From NCBI GenBank assembly GCA_009746045.1, contig RPFO01000448.1, forward strand, positions 3,684,373 to 3,748,372: a stretch of 64,000 bases of DNA, read 5' to 3'. Every line of letters starts with the position of its first letter. Position 1 is the stretch's first letter. The notes beneath the pieces were generated by a model. It was given only the letters and a program-made list of their open reading frames with translations, was not told the DNA's origin and did no database searches. Source of the stretch: Mesostigma viride (taxonomy: Eukaryota > Streptophyta > Mesostigmatophyceae > Mesostigmatales > Mesostigmataceae). The position numbers and the translations under genes were made by a program. This document shows, in pieces, positions 1-10,985 of the stretch.

Positions 1-753
1 CGTCTCGGTGGTCATAGAAAGTGGGCTGGGCGCCCCGCCCCGGCTGCTGGTAATTCCAGCAGCGGAGCCAATCATGTCGACTAAGAAGTCCGCAGCTAAT
101 GCGGAAACTGTGCGAAGGTCAATAGATTAATTTGGATTCCATGAGACTGCGCTGGTAGTCAGTCAGCGGCCCACAGCCTAGGGCGCTGCATGGCGCTGCC
201 TTCGGCTTGGTGCGCGGCCCTTTTTTGTTATGGGCCAGCGAGGGATATAAGGGTGACGCGCGGCCGGCTAATTTCTTGCGTTCCGGAAGAAAATATATTT
301 GCAAAATTCCCACAAAAGGAACCGAGTATCGGAAAGGCGTCTCGGCTGGCAGTGGCAGTGCCTGGCCTTGTCGTCTCTCCCTGCTCAGCACCCGGCAGGT
401 AGCGGTTCAAACCCTGGTGGCGTCGGAATGCGAATTTTCTGGGTTTTTATCTGGAATCATATTTTGCTGAGGCGGCTCCGCGGATTCGCTAACCTTTTAT
501 CGTCGGGCCCCTTAGGGGGTTATTATAGCCTTGTGCGGGCTGAGTCGCCATGAAGGAGATGTTGCGACACGCCCCACTTTGTGGTCTTTTTATGGAAGCG
601 GCTACCCTCGAGGCTGCCTGGAAGAGGGGGGGGGATTCTTCTTCTTTTCTTTGTTCACTGTTATTGGGGCAACAGTGATCCTATCAAGTTTTGTTTCCTG
701 AACGGCGACAGTGCGGGGGAGGAGGGCAATGGCGCCAGGGACTGGGGTGGATC
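1..753. other. Internal region of a split-direct-repeat element, no gene seen
   Basis: This stretch precedes the B1 repeat of the element at 754-1477 and is probably its internal region. The left repeat (A1) would lie outside the window. Only short frames are open on either strand and none shows a reverse transcriptase, tyrosine recombinase or other motif. I infer a non-autonomous element. Confidence 0.4.
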
Positions 754-1477
754 GGGGGGCTCTTGCTCCTGCATGCGAGGGAGACGAGATGACTACTTAA
801 ACCTGCCTTTGGCAGGGGCTCTACTCATTGTTTTCAATCAAATGCTGGTTTTCTTGGGAGCTCAAGTGTCATAATCGGATTTCTCTGAAAATAGTTTATT
901 AAACAGAATGCGGGAAAGAAAGGGCCGCCACAACCTTGTGGCTGTACATGCAGAGAGGCTTGTTAGACGAATGGGGACGACTTGTTGTTTACCGGGGAAT
1001 CCTACTGGCAACTAGCTTTGCCTTTTGTAAGTCAGGCGCCGTTTGTTTGAACGGCCGGCCATGTGTGGAATGCTGACGGAAGTTGCGTCAAAAAGCTGTA
1101 ATAAAATCTGATGTAACCAGCACTCACCAATTGATTGGTGTGCTGCTTGGTTGGGTAGTGTGTTCAGGGTTGCATTCGAAGAGTACACATGGCCTGACAG
1201 CTCAGACGTGTGACAGATGAGCTGGCTGGCTGAATTAAAAAATTGTCAGCGTTAGGATATTTCTGGTTTTGCCGTTTTCCATTTTGACGGTAGGCTTGAT
1301 AAGCATGGTCGGCGGGTTGTGACCCGTAATTGTTTCTTCCCACCCATCCCACCCTTGGGGGGCTCTTGCTCCTGCATGCGAGGGAGACGAGATGACTACT
1401 TAAACCTGCCTTTGGCAGGGGCTCTACTCATTGTTTTCAATCAAATGCTGGTTTTCTTGGGAGCTCAAGTGTCATAA
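754..1477 (+). mobile_element. DIRS/PAT-like split-direct-repeat element 1, right part (B1-A2-linker-B2)
   Basis: A 121-bp segment is repeated directly: B1 at 754-874 and B2 at 1357-1477. Between them lies A2 (875-1338), beginning TCGG, followed by a C-rich linker at 1339-1354. The order B1-A2-linker-B2 matches the right half of two fuller elements at 5406-8183 and 11611-13574, and A2 is visibly related to theirs in its first 40 bases. A split arrangement (A1-internal-B1-A2-B2) is known from PAT/Ngaro/Kangaroo-type tyrosine-recombinase retrotransposons. No recombinase or RT is present, so a non-autonomous member is inferred. The A1 copy would lie left of the window. Confidence 0.6.
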
Positions 1478-2060
1478 GTCAATTAACGCGTCTTCTACGT
1501 CTTCCACAGTGTGCATGCGTAGCTAGCCAGCTATGTCGCGGTTTACGATCCAGTTAACGATAACGGCTCCGTAACCACCCCAGTACCTACTAATATTGGG
1601 GCAGCTATGGCGCCGTAACCACTACCTGACCCGTCCCGTATACCCCAACGTAACCTGAACCGAAGCCGTTCACGCCCCCGTAAACATAACCGGCCCAGTT
1701 ACTGGGCCGTACCGAATCTCGGGGCCAATATTCCGAATGGTACCGTAACCGGTCCGGTAACCCAAACCGCCAACGAATACGGACCCGTAACCTGGCCCGT
1801 CGAAGTTACCGGGCAGGTTACGGGGGCGTCGAAGTTACCGGACAGGTTACGGGGGCTTCAAATTAACTCCTAGTGTCGTCCTGGTATTTTCTAACAATCC
1901 CCGGTGCGAGATAACGCTCGCTCAGGAGGGCGATCTGCTTGCGCAGCGTTGACCGATATTCTAGGGGACTGATGCAAACTTTGGGCTGCCCCTCGTCCAA
2001 GTACTTGTTCTGCAAGAATCGCTTCTTCACCTCGTCGGAAGCTACCTGTACAGGCTGAGG
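1478..2060. repeat. CCGTAACC / GGTTACGG motif-rich stretch
   Basis: From about 1545 to 1860 the motif CGTAAC or its complement GTTACG recurs many times in both orientations, at irregular spacing. It ends in two near-identical copies of a block reading GAAGTTACCGG.CAGGTTACGG. No terminal inverted repeat pair was found. It resembles the motif-dense subterminal region of a DNA transposon, but that is inference. Confidence 0.4.
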
Positions 2061-2075
2061 ATGATGTTTGCCCAT
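1863..2075 (-). CDS. Possible coding fragment, unknown (70 codons)
   Basis: An open frame of 70 codons on the minus strand is rich in charged residues and has a balanced composition, unlike nearby random frames. It ends in a stop at 1863. I do not recognise a domain. It could be the last exon of an otherwise missing gene or chance. Confidence 0.2.
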   Translation of the reverse strand: MGKHHPQPVQVASDEVKKRFLQNKYLDEGQPKVCISPLEYRSTLRKQIALLSERYLAPGIVRKYQDDTRS

Positions 2076-2979
2076 CCTAGAATCACCATCTCACGAGCAC
2101 AGCATCAGAATCACCATCTCACGATCAAATCTCCTGTGTCAAATTTCAGAGCTTCCTGTTAACTTCCGGTGGAGGAGCAAGACGCGATGGAGGTTTTCAA
2201 ACACCGCGCCTTTCCAAGTTCTTGGTCGTTTGCAGTTGCCTTGGCTGTTGGCAGTTGGCGCGGCCACTGCCAACAGCAGGCGCAAGGTGCAAGGAATCTT
2301 GCACTGCGAAAATCGGACGGCCAAAAAAAGCTCACCGCGCCGGAAATTCGAAATTGCGCCAAAAGTGGTCCCTGGGCACATGCAGCAGCTGACGCAATTG
2401 CCTGGAGGGAATCGGATTCGGAACCTTTGGTACCTTTGCAACCGTCAGTCACTCAAGGTCACTATCTTACAGCGCGTGCTATCCAACGGTTACTTATTCC
2501 CACGCCTGTTTCGTAACTGTGAAGATATCATTATGATTGGAAAAAACTAAGAATATCGTGACTGACATCTCACGTCTCTCCTTAGTTGGTCCAAGTTTGT
2601 TTCAGCACACCGGAATGACTAATTGGTCAAAATCAGCTGCTATCTACAGTGCTGTAAGCGGATCCGGAACCACCCACACTAATTTATCTAAATTCGTATA
2701 GTACGGAAGCGCTTCTTTGCTATATCGACCAAAACTCTATTGCGCGACGCAAAAAAAATCTGGACGTTCAGAGATTGATCTTGTTGGATCCTAGTCGTTG
2801 TATTTTGCCGGCAGGAATCTCATTCCATTCACCAGAGTGAAACACGTCGCGGCGGTGCCAGGCTCGTCACATACAGTATGCGGCTGCCTTGTTTTAAAAC
2901 TAATTTTATTGTTTAAAAAAATCGGATCTCTTACCTTAGCAACGGCCACACGACACTGCGCCGTTTGGACCTTCGCACG
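2061..2979. other. Non-coding stretch upstream of the CACTA gene
   Basis: A short direct repeat (AGAATCACCATCTCACGA, about 2088 and 2109) is present. Overlapping open frames on both strands at 2140-2550 have no recognisable motif. Nothing else can be supported here. Confidence 0.3.
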
Positions 2980-3212
2980 CGGTTTGGGCCTTCTCACGCA
3001 ACCGGGACAACAACCACACGGTGTATCTACCTTACAATTTGGGAGACCTGCGCTAAGGACAGCCATAGCGACAGTGCCGGACTTGACGGCCATACGACTC
3101 TGCTCCGGATTCGGTTTGGACCTTGCACAGTCAACCGGGACAACAACCACACACATGTGTCTACCTTACAATTTGGGAGACCTGCGCTAAGGACAGCCAT
3201 AGCGACAGTGCT
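2980..3212 (+). repeat. Tandem duplication of about 100 bp, period 133
   Basis: The block from 2980 to about 3078 recurs at 3113-3212 with few differences. Both copies run from a GGTTTGG..CCTT start through ACCGGGACAACAACCACAC to GACAGCCATAGCGACAGTG. It lies just upstream of the CACTA transposase and may be part of that element's subterminal region. Confidence 0.75.
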
Positions 3213-3215
3213 GGA

Positions 3216-3385
3216 GGGCCTGCATCGTCTGGAGTCGAGACGATGCAGGCCCTGATCCGGTCCACAGTTTAGTGGATCTTTCCAATGATGATTGACCATC
3301 CTCCTTCTGGAATGTAGGTAGCTCGGGCAGCCATCATGACGTAGGGTGGGAGGGCCTGCATCATCTTGACTTGATGCAGGCCCTC
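3216..3385. other. Pair of related hairpins upstream of the transposase start
   Basis: Hairpin 1 has arms 3216-3230 and 3238-3252 (GGGCCTGCATCGTCT, 7-base loop). Hairpin 2 has arms 3350-3363 and 3372-3385 (GAGGGCCTGCATCA, 8-base loop). The two stems share GGGCCTGCATC, so the four arms can also pair with each other. They end 47 bases before the first transposase ATG. Confidence 0.8.
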
Positions 3386-3431
3386 TGACACGGTTTCAGC
3401 CTTGTTGTTTAACTTGTTTTATCGGTTCCAG

Positions 3432-4041
3432 ATGGCGAGCATGCACGGGTCTGTCGATGACTACATGATGGGTGGCATGCCTGCCGATGGCGGGCTTGAG
3501 CAGGAGGCCCGTGATTTTGCCCGCAATTTCGAGGAAACTGTGCAAAGCATTCGTGCGGACACACCCCTCTATCCCGGGTCGTCTAAGATGGCCCTCGCCA
3601 CGTCTTTGGAACTCCTGTCTCTGCTTGGCAAGAACAGCGCATCCGCCGTGTTTGCCGATGAGCTCTTTAAGTTTTTCTCTGACATACTACCACCGGGCAA
3701 CCAGTTTTCAGCGTCGGTGGCCAAGGCAAAGTCTGTGATGAATAATTTAGGGCTGGTTTACCAAGTGTACGATGCGTGCCCATGCGACGAGTATCTGTAT
3801 AAAGACAAGACTGTAAAGCAATGCCCCGTTTGCAAGCTGAACCGGTATGAGATCTATGAAGACCGGAGTGGAGAGACGGTTGTGACCACCAGACCGCATC
3901 GGCAGGTTCTCAAGTTTTCCCTGAAGGACCGGATCAGGGGCCTTTTCAGAATACCGGTGATGGCCAAAGCATTTAGGTACGCGGCCGAGAACCGAAGCAA
4001 GGAGCCTGACCACCCGCAGAAGAAGATCCACGGGATTAAAG
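3432..4041 (+). pseudogene. CACTA (En/Spm, TNP2-type) transposase, exon 1
   Basis: The exon opens with ATG (MASMHGSV..) and runs about 203 codons to a splice site after ..HGIK. It contains the TNP2 N-terminal signature: a Cys pair near DACPCDEYLYKD followed by QCPVCKLNRYE, then a basic segment ending in RIRGLFRIPVMAKAFRYA. This zinc-binding-like block precedes the catalytic core in En/Spm and Plavaka-like transposases. The donor is GTCAGT at 4042, and joining to 4259 keeps the frame (codon split after its first base). The exon itself is intact, but later exons have frame breaks, so the gene is called a pseudogene. The protein would cut element ends in the nucleus. Confidence 0.75.
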
Positions 4042-4258
4042 GTCAGTTTGGCGCTGTCGTTTCCGCTTTTTTAATGTCCCTTTTTTAAAAAATATTTCCC
4101 TTGAAAGCTTGTTCTTGTGCACCGCTGCTGTTGATCGGCTCAAGGTATGCTGATTTGTGGCTCTGGCTCGTGCAGCAAGGTACCTGGACTAAGTTTTGCA
4201 TGCATGTTTGCTTTTTTCCCTTGCTTTGAACTGTTTTCTTGTGCCTCCCTGAGTGCAG

Positions 4259-4977
4259 ATACAAGGGCCTGGCAGCGGCTTTTGGACCTGTTCCCCGAGC
4301 TTGCATCTGATCCAAGAAATCTGTTCATCGGATGCTGCTTCGATGGAGTGTGCCCGAGATACTGGTTAGACACCTACTCGTGCTGGCCGTGTATGGTTTG
4401 TTTTTTCAATCTGCCCGAGTGGGCGCACATAAATAAACATTTCTGCCCGATGGTCCTCCTGGTGGGGGCACACCGAGGGCGAGCCCCAAAAAAGATGCGC
4501 ATCTTCTTGGACCTCTTCGTAGACGAGCTAATAGAGCTTTTCAAAGGGTTTTATATGTGTGATGTACTTGACGACGCCAAGGGGGAATTCCAAACTGCAT
4601 TCATACGTGTGGTGCTGCTGATGACCATGCATGAGTATATCCCGCATTTTCAAAGCTGATCAACATGCCGGATGCAGGGTATGACGGGTGTTTAAAACAT
4701 GGCCCAAAGTGGAAGGGGACGTATTTTTCAAACGGCAAGATTGTATTCCTGGGCAATGACCGCATGCTCCCTGACACTGACCCACGTCGTGTTACCACGC
4801 AGCCCGACCCGGGTGACATGACTTATGCTGAATATCTGAACCATTGTGAGGACAACAAGCGCCTACCTGAGGCCTTTTCGCGGCTTCCGTACTGGCCAGC
4901 CCTGCAATGCCGGAATGCCATTGATGAGTTCCACCTGGCTTCGAATTTCTTCCTTCGCCTCGGGAACTGCACGAGTG
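4259..4977 (+). pseudogene. CACTA TNP2 transposase, catalytic-core exons with a frame break
   Basis: The acceptor GAGTGCAG ends at 4258. The frame reads DTRAWQRLLDLFPELASDPRN, then a DG motif, CWP, NLP, and LFVDELIELFKG, which is the order of conserved blocks in TNP2 cores (DPRN..DG..P, ..LVDEL..L). The frame stops at 4657-4659, but homologous sequence continues in another frame from about 4645 (GYDGCLKHGPKW.., matching the usual Cys and LP block) to the donor GTAAGA at 4978. A one-base shift near 4640, or a very short unspliced gap, is needed. I read it as a disabling indel. Confidence 0.7.
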
Positions 4978-5124
4978 GTAAGATACTTGATTTTTGTCAT
5001 TGTTAAACTGGATGGTATTTTTAGTCTTGGAAGTTTGCTGCACGCATGCCACCTTATGGCCAAAAGGAACTTACTAAACTTTTTTTATGTGTTTTTATGG
5101 TTGCGTATTTGGGTGCACATGCAG

Positions 5125-5307
5125 GTGAAGCTGCCACCAGGTCGGTACGGCATCGCCTCAAGGAGCTCAATCTGAGCCCTGACTTGTGGATGACCAAGGA
5201 GGAGACCACAACGGTTGCTGCTGATGGAACGGAGAAGACCACAGTCAAGTACAAGGGCAGTCAGCCAGTTTTTCAGCTGTCCAAGAGCGAGAAGAATGAG
5301 ATTTGTG
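5125..5307 (+). pseudogene. CACTA TNP2 transposase, middle exon
   Basis: The acceptor CATGCAG ends at 5124 and the donor GTGAGT starts at 5308. Joining to 4977 upstream and 8388 downstream keeps one frame across both junctions (..CTSGEAATRS.. and ..NEICDLERHIN..). The sequence is mainly a charged linker of the transposase. The intron after it is 3.1 kb long because a split-direct-repeat element (5406-8183) has inserted in it. Confidence 0.65.
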
Positions 5308-5405
5308 GTGAGTTGTGCGGCTGAGCATGGTTATGATTTCATAGTCCATGCTGCTTATAAAAGTTTATTTCAACAGAATGCTTATTCCAAGTGCTCGTTC
5401 ATTAA

Positions 5406-8183
5406 TCGGTGTTCTCTGAACGTAGTTTCTTTATAACAGATGAGAATGAACGCCGCTATGTGAGTGGTACTACGGGACGGTGGGCCTTGGGCTGGACCGG
5501 TTCCATGAGTTAGAATTAGTTGGCCAGTTTTGTATGGCCATTTCTAGTTCGTTAAGTTAAGTAGCAATTAAGTTACTGTTGCTGACGGCTCATGAGGCGA
5601 GCCCGGGCTACGCCGCCCTAAAGTGCCATTTGCACGATGTTCTAGGTCTCTTTTTCTTGTAATCGGATGTATGGGGTATGGGTATGGCGGATTACAAGAA
5701 ATTTAATGCTGCCCTAATCGCGTCAGCCTTTTGGCTGGCGGTGGCCGATTAGAGATGGCGCGTGACTGACATAGCTTGAACAGTCACGTGACTGTGAAAA
5801 AGAAATTGAAATTACCCTCGTCGGTTTTCTCCCCGCAGCTGGGTTCTTGGCCGACGAGAGACTATAAAATACTTCGCGTTTGCCTGCGCGTGGCACCTGT
5901 ACGGAACTCTGAAGCCATGAGTAAGATTTCCGTGCCACGCTGCAGTGCCTACCGCTTTGCTGCGGAGTGTCGCAGCAGGGTTGCAGTTCCTGACTGCTGA
6001 CTGCCGAAGGAAGGGTGGTCGGGTTACTTTTAGTGGGCATTGTGATGGACGACAAGTCTGTCGGCCCTCGCGTAAGTAGAAAAATATTTACCAGCATCCG
6101 CTCTTATGGGTGCGTGAGGTCTCGGGAATGTGGTGGGGACGAATTCCGGAATTATGCAATATTTCGATTCAGACCGAGACTTAAGGGGCCAGTTTAACAG
6201 ACGGACCTGGGCCGGGCAGGACCAAACATTTTGGCCGGCCCAGTTGCGCTTGCGCTTTATCGGCCGCTGGGGTGTGTGATGAGAGCCTGCTCATCAACTA
6301 AAACCTGAAATATGGAAAGTTACTCCCCCAGGTGACAACGTTGACAGTAATCGAGATATGGTGGCATCGGGTGACGTCCTACAAGTTGTCGTCACGTTAG
6401 GGCGGCACTGGCCTTTGAGGGAGGTCCGTGATCGTTAAACGAGGCGTCTTCTTCCTTGTCTTTGCGTGCACATTCAACACCCTCTTTTACTGGCCGAGGG
6501 TGGAAGGCTGGGGGGGGCCCTGCAAAGGGTTATCGTGCATGAGGCTCGCTACAGCCGCCGGCGATTGTAATGGTCGTGACCGTTGCGGCAGGGCAGCCTC
6601 GGGAGCCACTGAGCGAAAGTGGTTGGCGGAGCTTTGGAGATAAAGCACCAGGAAAGGGGGGTTGGGTAACGAGAACTACAATCAATCATGAAATGGGTGC
6701 AGCGTGGCAGGCTCACTCATGGGTTCTGTAATTGCCCACTTATTGTTTTAATCAAATGTTGGTGGATTGGTAATAGTGGGAATAGAATCGGTGTTCTCTG
6801 AACGTAGTTTCTTTATAACAGATGAGAATGAACGCCGCTATGTGAGTGGTACTACGGGACGGTGGGCCTTGGGCTGGACCGGTTCCATGAGTTAGAATTA
6901 GTTGGCCAGTTTTGTATGGCCATTTCTAGTTCGTTAAGTTAAGTAGCAATTAAGTTACTGTTGCTGACGGCCAGTGTTTTTTTTAGTGGCGATACACCGC
7001 CAAATGTGGCGGTGTGGCACTTTTTTTGGCAAAATGTGGCGGTGCCACCCACTTGGACAGGGCACCCAAGAAGCCACAATTTGGCCGTGCTGTTCTACTT
7101 TGTAGTTTCGTTTCGCCACAGGGTGGCCGTGCCTGAAGTTCACTCTAGTACAGGCTACGCCACAATTGGCGGTGTCAGCCGGTCTTCCGGCCGGCGTTCC
7201 GCCACAAGCCTCCCTAGTACTAGAACTACTATGAGTATTACTATGACTGACTGACTTACTGACTGCATAGTGCATGTACGTAGAGCCCGGCCAAGTGCCA
7301 AGTGGCAAGTGGCCCGCTGCCAGAGACCAGAGTGCACTGTGCAGACTGCAGCTTGTGTGCATTTTCTGGCTTCAGCTGGCTGGCGGCCTGGCGGCTGGCG
7401 CCTCAGTTCCAGTCACTCGCCAGCCATACAGTACTGTACTGCATTGCATTGACTATGTGTTTCGACTTTCGGCACTTCAGTAATCGTTTTGTTAAGCAGT
7501 GGCTGTAGTGGTAATCGTTGTTGTTAATTTACCAAGTACGCCCGGCGCCGATGCCTGAGACGGAGACGCTCGCCCGCCTTGTGTACAGGCATTCACGCCT
7601 TAAGTTGGGTTCGAGGTTTTTGGTCAACCCAACTTCAGGCGTGAACCCAACTTAAGGCGTGAATGATTCTAATAAATTCTACTAGTTTGAACTTAAGATA
7701 ATTAAACATACTGTTCTGAACTACTTTGAACTTGGAATGCCAGTACGGCGCCGCGCCGCGCTGACCCCGCTGCCGGTAGGGTCATTTGCTGCACCAAAAA
7801 GCCAGCCCGCCACACGTGGCCGTGCCAAGCCCAATTTTAATTGGCTTAAAGCCACACATTGGCCGAGTAAACTGAAGTTTTCATAGTTCGAAACGCCACA
7901 AGTGGCCTAGCGCCACTAGTAACGAAAACCTTAAAAAAAACACTGCTGACGGCTCATGAGGCGAGCCCGGGCTACGCCGCCCTAAAGTGCCATTTGCACG
8001 ATGTTCTAGGTCTCTTTTTCTTGTCCCGCCCTCCCTCCCTCTTCTTGTGTTTGTTTCTAGGGTAACGAGAACTACAATCAATCATGAAATGGGTGCAGCG
8101 TGGCAGGCTCACTCATGGGTTCTGTAATTGCCCACTTATTGTTTTAATCAAATGTTGGTGGATTGGTAATAGTGGGAATAGAA
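5406..8183 (+). mobile_element. DIRS/PAT-like split-direct-repeat element 2 (A1-internal-B1-A2-B2)
   Basis: A1 (5406-5660) recurs as A2 (6788-8024, interrupted by a hAT MITE at 6972-7945). B1 (6664-6787) recurs as B2 (8060-8183). A begins TCGG and B ends AA, as in the sister elements. The internal region 5661-6663 has no long coding frame, so the element is non-autonomous. Only between A2 and B2 is there a linker (8025-8059), beginning with four C-triplets. It lies in an intron of the TNP2 gene in the same orientation. No target duplication is evident, which fits recombinase-mediated insertion. Confidence 0.75.
6972..7945. mobile_element. hAT-type MITE with a long hairpin
   Basis: The ends are inverted repeats starting CAGTGTTTTTTTTA, and the flanks carry an 8-bp duplication CTGACGGC (6964-6971 and 7946-7953). 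An 8-bp TSD with CAGTG ends is the hAT signature. The interior repeats GCCAC/GTGGC motifs near both ends, probably transposase sites. A perfect 23-bp inverted repeat lies at 7590-7612 and 7643-7665. No transposase is encoded. It interrupts the A2 repeat of element 2. Confidence 0.85.
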
Positions 8184-8387
8184 AAGACTTTTCCATTTCA
8201 ATGCATGTCCTTGTAGCTACTTAATCCTTGGTTATTAAATGGATCAAAATATCTTCAGCTAACTCTCAGTTTTCCTGTTGTTAGCTGTTTATAGTTGGTT
8301 GCATGTTTAAGTGTTTTCCGTTAAAAGATGTGGCTTAAATCTCACAGTTTGTGTTGCTATTTTATGTGGGCATGTTCTTTTATGCAG

Positions 8388-10456
8388 ATCTTGAGAGGCA
8401 CATCAACATGTCCTTGCCAGACTGCTTCACGGGAAACATCGTTGGGCTGCTGGCGCAGGGGAAGCCAGAGCACAAGGCGAAAACACATGACAAGATTGTT
8501 TATTTTTGCAAGTATTTGCCCGTGTTGCTGCGCGGTCGTTTGCATCCGCGCGCACGGAGCGCGTTCCTTGAAGCTTCCGCAGCCTGGGACTGTGCCTTCA
8601 GCGGCCGTGTTTTAACCCCTTAACGCAGGGGCAGCTCGATGAAGTAGGGAAGATGATGGTGCGGTCAGTGGTGGCCATCAGCGGGTGATTCCCGCCAGTG
8701 AAATGTCCCGCTCAATGCATGCTGCAACACATTTGGCAGCCCAGATATCCGAGCTCGGCGTTCCTGACGGTCGGAACATGGCCTGGGGTGAGCGTGAGAT
8801 GTGCACAGGCGGTCACAGCGGGCCATATGTCTAATGTAAATGTGGAGAAGTCCATCCAGCGTTCATTCAACGAGTTCGAGGAGCTGACGTACCTGTCATA
8901 CTTCATCCATGAGCAGACCGGGGTAAGTAATTTCTCACTGTATATGATTGTTTTGATTGTGTTTTTTTTTTGTTCGGTTGAGTCGTTTGCAGTTTTGCTT
9001 GTTTTTTTATTTTCATGCATCCTTTCTGATAGCATGCCTTCTTTTTCCCTCCATGTGTGATCGAGTGCATCTAATGTCACATTGTGCAGATTAAGAGCAA
9101 GTACTACATTTGGGATGTTTTGACCACGGACCCCTCGCGCATGGTTGAGCTGGGCCGCCGCCGACGCCAAAATCATTACCGCTTTTCTTCAGGCGAGCTT
9201 GAGGAGGTGCGGGCGCTGTTGGTGGGGGATGCACTGCAGCGCGCGACTTACACCGATCTGGAGAAGAATGGTGACCAGGAGTACTGGTAAGCTCGCCCCT
9301 AGTTTTGGACTTTTTATGGACATTTGCTAGTTAAAGTTTATCAGGCTTTGCGGATGCGGACTCGCGCAAGGATCCATACGTTGTTTTTTGCACTGTAGTC
9401 CAGCTGTTTGAGTGTTTTGGTGATGACAAGATTTGCATAATTTTTGGCCCTCAAACTTAATTGTTGACCATAGTAACGCTGTTGTGTACCTGCTATTGTG
9501 CTTGCATGCATGTTCTGTATGCAGGGCGCACTACTGCAAGGAGTTGGGTTACGTGCAGCATTGGGCTGCATTGAACAAGGCGCCTCTGGTGCCTGATCGA
9601 GCGCATCAAGGCAGGTGTGGCCGGCAGGCGTGCGAGACAAAGCGGATGAATTCGACAAAGTGCGTATGTATGGGTTCAACTATCGCACGGAGCACGCTGA
9701 TCGCACGCAAGCTCGGCGGCACCAAAATTCTGGCATCGCGTACCACCAGCCTGACGGCGCGTTGCAGTTTGGGCACATAACACACATTTTGCAAACTGCC
9801 CTAGCAGCGCCCATGCCAGAATGGGGATCGCAGTTGGTGCTGAGGGTTGAGCTTTTCGACCCTGGTCATGTCGCTCACCTTCCTAGTGAGAGGTTGATTG
9901 TGATCAGCAGTGCCGACGCCCCACGTAGCCCCAAGTTGGTTTTGCCAACATCGGTCAGTTCAGTGGGGTATGTGGTCGACAAGTCGTTTGCGCCTGAAAT
10001 GGTGGTGATTCCAGCCAAGCTGCCGTGGAACATGGTCAATGACGCGCAGGGCCCTTTGAGTAATGTTGTGACGCGCTCCCTCGAGGCTGATTGGGATCCT
10101 CTGCATGCCTGTGCTTGATATCCCTGATGATGAAGTGCCGGCGGAGACTGTCGAGAAGACGACGACGAAGAAGAAGAAGAAGAAGGCGGGTCAAACCAAA
10201 GCACCCAAGCCACCCCTTGGCAAGGGTAAGGCACCTGCAGCGCCAAGGGCTGCATGGGCCAGGCACAAAGCGCAAGGGGACTGATGCCCCGGAGGCAGGT
10301 CCCAGTTCTGCTCCGGCAACGGTGCCACCACAATCTGTGGGAACGCGGTCGAGTGGGAGACTGCATGCTGATGTGAACTATAGGGAGACAGATGATGAGA
10401 ATACTGATGAGGATGATGGGTATCAAACCAGTGATGAGTCTGAGGAAGACTTTTGA
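8388..10456 (+). pseudogene. CACTA TNP2 transposase, C-terminal exons (decayed)
   Basis: Exon pieces follow in order: 8388 to about 8620 (DLERHINMSLPDC.., LLRGRLHP..), 8633-8700, about 8820-8922 (SIQRSFNEFEELTYLSYF, the conserved tail motif of this family), 9090-9286, 9525 to about 9608, 9610-10118 (ending in a fragment with QFGHITHILQTAL) and 10119-10456 (Lys-rich then acidic tail ending DESEEDF and a stop). The splice pairs 8923/9089 and 9287/9524 keep frame. Frame breaks occur near 8620-8700, 9600-9650, 10110 and 10270, so this copy is not functional as it stands. Confidence 0.6.
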
Positions 10457-10589
10457 TTTTTGGCATACGGCTGCACACAACGCTATTGTTTCAGTGGTTA
10501 TTTTGCACCTGCCATGCATATTTGCGGCGTGCCAAATCAGAATTTAATTTTAATAAAGTTTGCAATGCTCGTTTCGCTGTGATGGTTTT

Positions 10590-10985
10590 CTTGGGACTTG
10601 TGTTTTTCGCCGTTTTTTGGGTCCTTGTGTTTTTCTCGATCAGTTTTTTGGGTCCTTGTGTTTTTCTCGATCAGTTTTTTGGGTCCTTGTGATATTCTCA
10701 GTTTTCTCGGGTCGTTGGGTTTCCCTGAGAATATTGGACCTGAGAATGTTGAGAATATATTTTCAGCTTTTTTCAGTCATTCTCAGGCAAATTCTCAGTG
10801 ATTGAGAATTATTCTCAATTTTTGAGAATAATTCTAAAAAAATTCTCATTTATTCTCATTTATTCTCAAAATTCTTAGAAAAATTCTCAAAAATTCTCAG
10901 TGATTGAGAATTATTCTCAGTTTTTTGTTGATTTTTGAGAATATGTGAGAATTTTTGAGAATTTTTTGAGAATAAATTCTCAGCC
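10590..10985. repeat. TTCTCA/TGAGAA-rich subterminal-like region
   Basis: About three copies of a 30-bp block (..GGGTCCTTGTGTTTTTCTCGATCAGTTTTTT..) lead into 300 bases in which ATTCTCA and its complement TGAGAAT occur some twenty times in both orientations. Dense inverted copies of a short motif next to the transposase 3' end are typical of CACTA subterminal regions, where the element-encoded binding protein docks. I could not find a matching region at the left side, nor CACTA..TAGTG ends. Confidence 0.6.

Noticed and set aside
40..75. Short match to small-subunit rRNA (GGTAATTCCAGC)
   Set aside because: Only about a dozen bases agree and the flanks do not continue the rRNA.
340..425. tRNA-like A/B boxes (GGTTCAAACCC near 401)
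   Set aside because: The B-box match is good, but no cloverleaf can be folded and the A-box spacing is wrong. It was not called as a tRNA or SINE.
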